A DNA stretch of 64,000 nucleotides from Owenia fusiformis (lineage: Eukaryota; Annelida; Polychaeta; Sabellida; Oweniidae): the NCBI GenBank assembly GCA_903813345.2, contig CAIIXF020000010.1, positions 25,446,425 through 25,510,424 of the forward strand. Reading direction: 5' to 3'. The position numbers were made by a program, and so were the translations under genes. Shown here piece by piece: positions 56,201-64,000 of the stretch; the first letter of the stretch is position 1, and each line of letters starts with the position of its first letter. The notes under the pieces are model-generated. The model did no database searches. It was not told the DNA's origin and saw only the letters and a program-made list of their open reading frames with translations.

Positions 56201-59200
56201 TATATCCATGCCAAATATCAGAGGAGTGATTTTGTTCAAAGTAAATCAGTTTTAAAATGTGCCATTACCCCTTCGGCTGTTTCTAGTTTCTTCTGCTCAT
56301 GCACGATGGAATTCAGTATAAGTAGAAACGATCCTTTGCTTGCAATTGCCGTTGCGAGGACTAATAAAGAAACTAGGACATACGAGAAAAACTTGGCGAT
56401 GTATGTTAGTGTTCTTATACATTTATTTGCTGATGCATGCTCATTGTCTCTGCTTTGCATTCTGAATACATCCCATGCCATGTATGCGTCATCCAATCTG
56501 GAAAAACATATATGATTGGTTACTTTAATGCCACCAGTTCATGCGTCATCCAATTTTTAAGAAAATGCATTATTGGTTATTTTTTGACAACTGTTCATAG
56601 GAATATTATTCCATCAGAAAACCATAACTTATAAAGATCATAATAACTTTTACACCCGCATAGACATGATCAAAATTACTATTTATCATTCACATATTTC
56701 AATATCGACATGACAGTAAACTACCAACACATAAACTTTTCGGAACTCCACTAGGTTTCCTCCCTACTCGGCTGGGTTTAAATAAAAAAAGTTAGAAAGG
56801 CTTAATCCTTTGCCTGCGATACTATCGATATGACTTCGGAAAGTATAACATCTATAATAATAAATGGATTTAATTTCAGCAATTGTTTCTACTCACTCTT
56901 CCTCGTCGTTTATATCCCCATACAGTTCCTCCTCTGTTTTCCCAGTAGATTTCTCTTCCATAGGAATCACCTTAGTTTGCCCTGAAAACCCAACCACACT
57001 TTTCCGTTGGTCTCTAGCAGTTTTGAAATCATCGGTATTCTTTCCAGGTGATGTTATTTTTTGATTCGATTTAACACGTTTGAGAGGAGTATATTCCGGA
57101 AGTTGTGAATCATCATTTTGTTGATCAGCTGTCTGTTCAGCTGCCATAGCATTATTTACAACCGCATATTGTTGTGCTAGAGCAGCGTCAAGAGTTTGAT
57201 TGTTTTTAATTTGCACTTGAGGTTCTATTGGGGAGTTTTGAACGTTTTTATGCGGTATTACTATTCCACCGGGTTCTTCCCGTATCACATCTGGGGTTGC
57301 AACCGTTTTCTCTTGGAGAAACACTGAGTCTGTACTCATCTGAGAGTCTGGCCTACTTCCATTTAATTGGGAAGTTTGCCTACTAGGTATCACTAAATGA
57401 TTTCCAGAGTCATTTGGATTAGTTGATACATGCGCTGCAGTTTTTGCAGAAAATGCGTGTTCATCTAGTTCTTCATATACTGGGTCTTGAAAATCAGGGG
57501 CAGATTTAACATTATGCATTCCAGTATCGTTGGGTTTTCTCATTTTCTCTGTTTGGGACAAAGCAAATGAATCGGATGCTGGGCGCCTTGGTGTCTCTAT
57601 AACATTTGAGTCACTGTCTGCGTCTGTGCTTGCGATTCCCGCTCTTCTTTGTTTAGAGCGTCGGGTTCCTCTCGGACTAGGGGCTGGTGTTAGGAATGGG
57701 TGTTGAAATATTGATCCCCTTTTCATTCCTGATGTCAGTACCTTCTGCGATCCCTACATAAAGTACACAGATCACTAACGGTTAACTACGATCTATTCAT
57801 TAACCGCAAACTTGCTTTTATCAGTAGAACTACTGGCAGTTGATATAGTTTTTAGAAAAGACTAGTGGATCACTAAGGTGTACGTCATTCGTGAGTCGTG
57901 ACCTCGTGAGTCGTAAGATGCAATTGAAATAGAACCAGTGTGAACGATCTACGTGAACTACATCCCGATACAAGTAAGAAATGTTCTTTTTACAATATGA
58001 CAAAACATGTACATGATAGATAGTGACGATCAGGTCGTTACTGTTAAATATAAGATATTTTACTAACAATTTAAATGTTTATAGTCACAACTTACCTCAA
58101 CATGCAACACATTAGATTTTTCATTCCATTTTCTACTAAAACAAATAATTTGCCCCGGATGGTGTCTGATTACCATAGAATCAACCAATCAAACAGTAGA
58201 ATCCTTATATTTGGGGTGTACACTCAGTTATGTTTGGGGAACACCTGTAGCAAGTTTCACGAAGATCGGTTCAGTGGTATTGAAAAGGCAAAATCTTTGA
58301 CGTTATCGGACTCAATCAATGATGCGTATTGATAAATGATAAGATTATCTTACTGTGTCAGACTCTAAAACAAGTTGTTTTGGTACATCCATGGTGACAC
58401 CCCTTTCCGATTTCCTTGGGCTCGTTGACCCTGATGTATGATTAGAGACTGGTTCAGACGATTTCAGTTTTTCATTTGCCTTTTGTGCTCTCTTTGCAAG
58501 TTGGACTCTAAATAATTCTCGAGTAATATCATCCAAGACAACATCTAATTTCTCCACATGCCAGCTTTTCAGGAACACCTGAAATGTAGTTTAAATGTAT
58601 TTGTAGTTCAGAAATGTACCATACTGTACTTAAAATGTACTTGTAGTTCTGAAATGTACCATATACTGTACTTTAAATGTATTTGTAGTTCTGAAATGTA
58701 CCATGTACTGTACTTTAAATGTATTTGTAGTTCTGAAATGTACCATGTACTGTACTTTAAATGAATTTCTAGTTCTGAAATGTACCATGTACTGTACTTT
58801 AAATGTATTTGTAGTTCTGAAATGTACCATGTACTGTACTTTAAATTTATTTGTAGTTCTGAAATGTACCATATACTGTACTTTAAATGTATTTGTAGTT
58901 CTGAAATGTACCATGTACTGTACTTTAAATGTATTTGTAGTTCTGAAATGTACCATGTACTGTACTTTAAATGTATTTGTAGTTCTGAAATGTACCATAT
59001 ACTGTACTTTAAATGTATTTGTAGTTCTGAAATGTACCATGTACTGTACTTAAAATGTATTTGTAGTTCTGAAATGTACCATATACTGTACTTAAAATGT
59101 ACGTTAAGTTCTGAGGTAATATTTAAATACATATTTTCTAAAATGCATGCATGGACAAAAACTATAAAATCTTGGTCCTATTTTGGTCCTTTATAAGTAG

Positions 59201-62200
59201 AAAAGTTGATCAAATAAAATGTACTAGTATATACAAGGTGTCCCGAAAGTATGCCCCCCCCCCCTAGGCAGACATATACCAGTGTCGTCATAGTATGTGT
59301 CATATATCATTTTAAAGATTATCCAATGTTACATTGATTCGCCAAGTATCATGGTTCAACTCTCAAATGTGAAAAGATGACAGGCATTTCAAAATTTAGT
59401 GTTTGGTCAAAATTAAATTAAATTTTACACCAAATGACTAGTCAATGTATCCTCCCGGGCCATCTAAACAGCAGCAATTCTTTTCGGGTCGGATGGATAT
59501 TGAGTTGGAAAAGAGAACGGTGAGGGTAGAAACTCTTAGGAAACTCTTCTAAAGTCCCTTAATAGGTGTAAAATAATATAAGTATATTGTATAACAGGTA
59601 TACGATCTTTTGTTGACAGACTATTAGCCGATTTTATTTATTTATTTATAACCAGGATGATTGTTGTTGTAAATTTGTATGCAATTATAAATTTTAAAGT
59701 AGATAACTGAACACGTTGAGGGAGGCGTATATATGGATCTGTAATTTATTTGGGGGTTGCATTGGTATTTTGTTCCAAATGTCAACAGTTCGGCTAAAAA
59801 ATGTGTTTAAGTACTTGCATGTAATAAAACAATAAATTGATAATGTTTATTATTAGCACTTATCTGGGTGGAGTGTTTGAATATATGAATGTAAATGTAG
59901 AATATAATTTGTTGAATTTTGTCAATACGTTGCCATATAATTAACCTGTTGATTAGGATTATACAAATTGTATAACTGCATAATTACTTACTTTTGATAT
60001 TCCTACTTCGTATCCTTGTAATCCAACTTTCTGCAATATCATCTCACAATTAATTTTATTTTTTTCCACTCGGGCATATTGATCGAAACAAATTGTTCTG
60101 TACCTGAAAAAAGTGAGATTATTTTAAGAGAGGTTCGATTAAATAGCGTCCCATCTAGGCTTAGATTAGTTTTTAGAATATGATATATTGACAATCTAAT
60201 AATTAATCAACAAACACTACACACAAATATCTCATTTGATAAATTCTCTAAAGAGTCCTTCATGGTCTCAATAATTTCAATTTTATAAACTTGCTTATTA
60301 TTTCGTACTTTTGTGATTAATTGAATTCCATTGCAATTGAATTTTCCCCATAATGTTTCTTTGTAAAATGACAGCCATACCAAAATATGTTTTAAGCCAC
60401 CGATTCAAATCAAAATTGAACTCATAAGAATTGTCCTACTGTCCCAATATTACTCCTACACACTATAGACGCTTTCACCTGTGCCTTTACACGACGACAC
60501 TTTTTAAAGTGCTAGATAACGCTTTAATTGACAATATTTATATATTTGAAGAGAATCAATTGAAAAGTGATAAAACAATATAGGTGCGATCTGTGATGTG
60601 CACCATGGGCTTTCAACTCTAATTGAAAGCCCATGTTTGCACTCATCTTTACACTCACATTTTAGATTCATCTCTTCTTAGAAGAAAATGGCAAAAACGA
60701 TTATATAATATGCACATATACAGTAATAACATTTGAATATGGCCAGATTTCTTTTTAATCCTGCAATAATGCATGCAAGTGAGAATATATAATTTCCTGA
60801 AACAATTTCAGATACAAGCATTTTTACCTCTGATTAAGTATGTCACACATTTTGCGATATTAATCATTTGATACCCCATGATTTTTTGAGTAATATGGTT
60901 TCTCCACGAATACTACTATTCATGAGTGGTTAAAACCTTTTCAAATGACTGATCGGCAACTGTTACTAGTCTCGTTTTGTCTCATGTAACAAAAATTCGT
61001 TAACCATCGGGAAACGGCGGATATACAGCAGATAATGTAGTTATTTAACTTCTTAATCTCATATTTTTTAATTATTGATAAAGGCATATATTCTGCAATT
61101 GTTACTTACTTCTCTAAGAACTGTGAGAAGGTAAGTCGTATCGGGTATCCCGCATGTCGTATTCTAGCGATCTCAACCAGTCCAAAGTATTTCATCTGTT
61201 TCATCACCAAATCTTCCCTGAAAACCCCGGCTGATCTTGCCTCGTTTGGACGGATGCACCTAAAAGCAGAAATAAACTCGTCTCCAAGCATAGTTCCTAA
61301 GCTAAGCTAAAAGCGGGACGAATACACTTGTGATTCTGGTCGCAAAATAGCCCAACTATATTTTCCTCTTGATCAAACTTTCAAACGTATAGTTATAGTC
61401 AGTCTTCTATACTTGTTGTGAATGATGTTGTTGTATTTTGTTTATAAACATCTTTATATACTATATATTGTGGAAGTAAAAACATTTACTGGATCTTTCG
61501 ATTTATACACTTACTTAATGAAATGTGGTGTAGAATGTTTTAGTTTCCTCATCAGCTCAGTCATAGAATTCTAAAAATATGATTTAAATTGTTAGATAGA
61601 TCAGTATAAGATATAGATAAGTATTATAATTTTGGTCTATCAAATTCTTTGACAATATATATTTAAATGGCCCACACTTGAGAGTGGGCATGGTACACCG
61701 AAAATTTCACAAATGCATGTCTTAAAACAAATAAAAAAATCTCATATGAATTACAATTGTAGGATTTTATCAAACGTCATCACGATGCCCATGTCAAGCA
61801 GCGTGCCTACTAGGCACAGGCACGCAGTTTGAAACTCTGACAAACTGCGCGCATATTTCAAAATGTGAGACGGGGAGGACACGACTCCCAAAAAGAGCCA
61901 AAATACGAAAAATACAAGGTTAGTCTCGTTCTAAAGATAGTACCATTCTGTGAAGATGAACTTAATTTACTCATAGTACTCAATGTTTTTCCCGATGTAA
62001 ACCTAGTTATCTCAATATAAGGGTCTTAAGTAACTTCTGTGTTCAAAATTTACAGTGTAAAGTTATATCTATGTCTTTTATCGTCATTTGCCGTTTATTC
62101 AGCCATTGTGTCTGTGTATACTAGAATATATAGGATCACTCCATCTGATTAAAACAGCAAAGTTTGTGTTCAAAACGATAATACGCCATAAACGTGATTT

Positions 62201-63965
62201 AAACATTTTTCTTGTCAAACTGCGCGCCTATATTCACATGTATTTCCCAAACTGCGTGCCTAATATTTCAAAACTGCTTGCCTATCCAAGCTTGTTTTGT
62301 ATTATTAGAAAACATAAGCGCCATACAAGGCACATATGTGTCTAATAGTAGAACCCCATAATTGAAACACTATGAGAGTCCATCCACCAAGATGGTGATC
62401 TGAAAATAAATGTTTTTTTTCGTTCCCAACTTAATTGTCACTCCTATTATACATTTTGACTTTCAATATGAAAATCTCATAAAATCTGACGATAAAGCAA
62501 AATTTCCAAAGCTACATCGAAAACACCTACACGTACCTCTGTAGAAATTCCAATGATAATATGTAGTTTTAATAGTGTATGCGCACAGATTGTAATTTCT
62601 GGCTAAAATAGGCGCGCAGTTTGTGGTTTATTTCTTTTTAATCTCCTGATTATCTGTTTTATTTCGAAATATTTTGAATTAAACATGATAAATGTGTAAG
62701 GAATTAAATATAAAACGAGTCTAAAGTATTTGTCATTTATGTTTAAAGTGCTAGATCGATTTACGTATAAATTCCCATTAAATCAGTGACGAAAATGCCA
62801 TTAATCTGCTTAGGTTTTAAAACTAAGATTCATTTGCACACAGTTTTTGCTAGTATTTGCAAGATTCGTATATTCGCCACAGAATGAACGCATTGAACAA
62901 GAAAACAATGCAGGATAAATGTCTTTAAATAACGTTTCAAAATACAGACTCCAACTTAAATGATTCAATGTTCTTAGGCACGCAGTTTGTGATCGAAACA
63001 AACTGCGCGCCTAAGTAGGCGCGCAGCTTGACATGGGCACCGTGGTCATATAGAGTATAGATGATCATGAAATCCATAGACCCAGGGAAAAGTATTGGTA
63101 AGTTTAATCTAAAAGAAAAGCCTGACATCCCAGACTTTTTTAATGGCGATTCCAACAATATTTAGGCTATTTCATTATTTTCAAAAGACAATGAAATTGA
63201 TAATTTTCTTACCTATGAATGTAACCCAATCAAGTGATATATTGGGAATAAAGCTGTCTTATATTGGGGATTCCTGAAAATCTTTTCAGTGCAAGAATTG
63301 ACGTTTGAAACGATTTGATTGGTTTCAGCCAACCGCCGTAAGTGACACACTTTCAACTTGCCACACAAATGCAGATATCTACATTAGTTGTTTTTATGCA
63401 GTATTATCGTTGAGTTCGGATACAGATTTGAAATAATAATCAACCATACATGTCTCAGAAACACTTTGGAGAAGCTTCTAGAGAGATTTGGTGATACGAT
63501 TCCATACCAGTAAGGAGATCTCGAACGAGACGGCAAGTTTTTGAAAAAAAATCAGTCAGGGTTGTCAGTCTGTTTCTTTTAGATTAAGCTTACTTTTCCC
63601 GGGGCCTATGGTAAAACCACAGCACTATAATCACTATTACCTCAGTCACTTAAGCTACGCACGGCGATTTTGGGGAACCACGGTCGCCGTATTAAGCAAA
63701 TATGACTGAGGCATAATGGCACGGAGTAAAAGAAAGAAAGAAAGGACTTGAAAAGCGAAAGACCCTTGTAGACCTGCTGAAAGAAAGAAAGGGCTTGTAA
63801 AGTGAAAGACACGTGTAGACCTGCTGATACAAGGAACGATATACAAACACGAGCTCTTTTGAAGTGCCTCTTACCCTGAACTGTGATGACAATGTGGCTA
63901 CTGCGTTATCAGCTCCTGGGTCACGCGCATCTCTGTGATATTTATGTTTTTCATCCTTACTCGGC
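47940..63965 (-). CDS. Myosin-motor chitin synthase (5' partial, gene runs off the window)
   Basis: Fifteen minus-strand exons: 63965-63875, 61570-61515, 61259-61110, 60103-59992, 58578-58354, 57753-56897, 56497-56269, 55957-55820, 55597-54444, 54136-53808, 53420-53318, 52835-52511, 52324-52189, 51511-51311, 50245-47940. All junction phases agree and give 2,136 codons plus stop. Order: C-terminal part of a myosin motor, a disordered linker, N-terminal membrane helices, the family-2 glycosyltransferase catalytic domain (DGDVDF, GEDRW, QRRRW), C-terminal helices with SWGTRE, and a tail. It polymerises UDP-GlcNAc into chitin and extrudes it across the plasma membrane. The architecture matches lophotrochozoan (for example mollusc shell) chitin synthases of over 2,200 residues. 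The motor N-terminus (P-loop, switches) lies beyond 64000. Confidence 0.9.
50652..51246. repeat. MITE-like repeat in chitin synthase intron
   Basis: Outer ends share inverted ATTTACACTA; inside are several TTTACAC...AAAACGTCTTA copies in both directions. A short related piece lies at about 53030-53075. Target duplication not clear. Confidence 0.35.
51311..52835 (-). CDS. Chitin synthase exons: catalytic core (first half)
   Basis: Exons 52835-52511, 52324-52189 and 51511-51311. Blocks: [49 protein letters not shown] (the DxD-type UDP-GlcNAc-binding aspartates), [29 protein letters not shown] and [11 protein letters not shown]. These are hallmark blocks of metazoan GT2 chitin synthases, with every expected Asp present. 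The insertion [16 protein letters not shown] after the first block is a variable loop. Confidence 0.9.
51600..52017. mobile_element. PIF/Harbinger-type MITE in chitin synthase intron
   Basis: 418 bp with inverted ends of about 30 bp: GGTAACATTCCCAAATGGCA... and the inverse of GGTAGCATACGCGAATGACA..., sharing ACTACCGGCTAC / GTAGCCGGCAGT. It is flanked by TAA on both sides (51597-51599, 52018-52020), the 3 bp target type of PIF/Harbinger. No coding sequence. Confidence 0.7.
53318..56497 (-). CDS. Chitin synthase exons: N-terminal membrane region and loop
   Basis: Exons 56497-56269, 55957-55820, 55597-54444, 54136-53808 and 53420-53318. [12 protein letters not shown] leads into the first helices ([20 protein letters not shown]), then [37 protein letters not shown] and several more. 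An extracellular loop of about 90 residues carries six N-glycosylation sequons (NTT, NFT, NLT, NVT, NGT, NVT) among Thr/Pro. After a further set of helices comes an acidic cytoplasmic stretch, then the catalytic domain start [20 protein letters not shown] and [12 protein letters not shown]. The intron after 55820 has a GC donor. Confidence 0.85.
56897..58578 (-). CDS. Chitin synthase exons: motor end, neck and cytoplasmic linker
   Basis: 58578-58354 starts [20 protein letters not shown], the converter/lever boundary. It continues into a basic helix [19 protein letters not shown] with no IQ-x3-RG-x3-R motif, so no calmodulin-type light chain site is evident. 57753-56897 (857 bp) encodes a low-complexity Ser/Gln/Asn/Asp-rich linker with [21 protein letters not shown] and [10 protein letters not shown], ending in an acidic YGDINDEE. 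No transmembrane helix. The linker tethers the motor to the membrane enzyme on the cytoplasmic side. Confidence 0.8.
58579..59110. repeat. 42 bp minisatellite abutting a chitin synthase splice acceptor
   Basis: About twelve 42 bp units around CTGTACTTTAAATGTATTTG / TAGTTCTGAAATGTACCATG. In the minus-strand (gene) sense each unit contains TACATTTCAG, almost identical to the real acceptor ACTACATTTCAG that begins exon 58578-58354, so the array appears to have grown out of the acceptor region. The unit is a multiple of three and open in several frames, which creates spurious long frames on both strands. Confidence 0.9.
59111..59991. other. Chitin synthase intron, nothing further recognised
   Basis: Contains a lone mariner-like end TACAAGGTGTCCCGAAAGTA next to a C10 run (59235-59266) and otherwise AT-rich sequence. 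Confidence 0.4.
59992..63965 (-). CDS. Chitin synthase exons: distal myosin motor
   Basis: Four exons (63965-63875, 61570-61515, 61259-61110, 60103-59992). They read through [79 protein letters not shown] and [12 protein letters not shown]. These match the myosin 50K-to-converter region: the actin-contacting TPHFIRCIKPN loop, the SH1 helix region (MKYFGLVE), and the converter start. Introns are 2.3 kb, 0.26 kb and 1.0 kb; the first contains a 1.26 kb TIR element. Confidence 0.85.
60104..61109. other. Chitin synthase intron with a short hairpin
   Basis: At about 60599-60645, GGGCTTTCAA and TTGAAAGCCC form a 10 bp perfect stem inside a longer imperfect one (GTGCACCAT/ATGTTTGCAC). Otherwise AT-rich, no gene. 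Confidence 0.45.
61781..63044. mobile_element. 1.26 kb TIR element in chitin synthase intron
   Basis: Inverted ends of about 46 bp: CACGATGCCCATGTCAAGCA and inverse GCTTGACATGGGCACCGTG. They continue into copies of CAAACTGCGCGCCTA, which also recurs several times in the interior (about 61850, 62215, 62250, 62610, 63000). It is flanked by GTCAT on both sides (61776-61780, 63045-63049), a possible 5 bp target duplication. The interior has no transposase motif. Superfamily unknown. Confidence 0.65.
63045..63874. other. Chitin synthase intron with small hairpin MITE and microsatellite
   Basis: 63638-63717 folds as an inverted repeat with CCTCAGTCAC ends, related to 36814-36971. 63728-63830 repeats GAAAGAAAG...AGACCTGCTGA twice in tandem. 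No gene. Confidence 0.5.
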
Positions 63966-64000
63966 CTAAAAATAGCAAAAAGGTTAGAGTTCATTATCAT

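Noticed and set aside
58608-59196. Long frames on both strands with a repeated 14-residue unit
   Set aside because: They are translations of the 42 bp minisatellite in an intron, not a repeat protein.

Overview
This window is animal nuclear DNA: AT-rich, intron-split genes with GT-AG splice sites, many minisatellites and dense transposon debris. The best taxonomic clue is a chitin synthase fused to an N-terminal myosin motor. That architecture is known from lophotrochozoans (molluscs, brachiopods, annelids), so a bivalve or brachiopod is likely; the species cannot be named from this sequence.

Layout. (1) 1-28.7 kb is a transposon graveyard. At least five tyrosine-recombinase (DIRS/Ngaro-like) retroelements, all on the minus strand and all decayed (called A to E here), lie head to tail. 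Their domains run Gag with a CCCH-type zinc finger, reverse transcriptase, RNase H, tyrosine recombinase, and SGNH hydrolase ORFs sit just upstream of two of the Gag regions. Inserted into them are a 4.2 kb LTR element without visible coding capacity, an 895 bp hAT element with a BED finger, a LINE scrap with a 15 bp target duplication, and a 1.44 kb Helentron-like element inside a 465 bp tandem array. (2) 28.7-33.7 kb holds a 57 bp minisatellite and then a plus-strand DTWD2-type gene (tRNA acp3U transferase). Five exons join in frame; the 5' exon is not found. Its introns carry three terminal-inverted-repeat elements, one an almost 900 bp palindrome. (3) 33.7-40.2 kb is mostly intergenic: a partial duplicate of the 3' end of the next gene, two strong cruciforms and a possible signal-peptide exon. 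(4) 40.2-42.2 kb is the minus-strand terminal exon of an unrecognised single-pass membrane protein with a tail of about 600 residues. (5) 42.2-47.9 kb is intergenic or intronic, with two TTAA-flanked elements. (6) 47.9-64 kb is the minus-strand myosin-chitin synthase gene. Fifteen exons are defined, their phases agree from end to end, and they give 2,136 codons; the gene runs off the right edge inside the motor domain.

Functionally, the chitin synthase makes chitin at the plasma membrane (shell, chaetae or cuticle in this group). The DTWD2 gene modifies tRNA. The membrane protein has no assigned role. The transposon block is not a working unit: most frames are broken and several catalytic residues are lost. 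Exon boundaries were read by eye from splice consensus, phase and family conservation. No alignment or search could be run.
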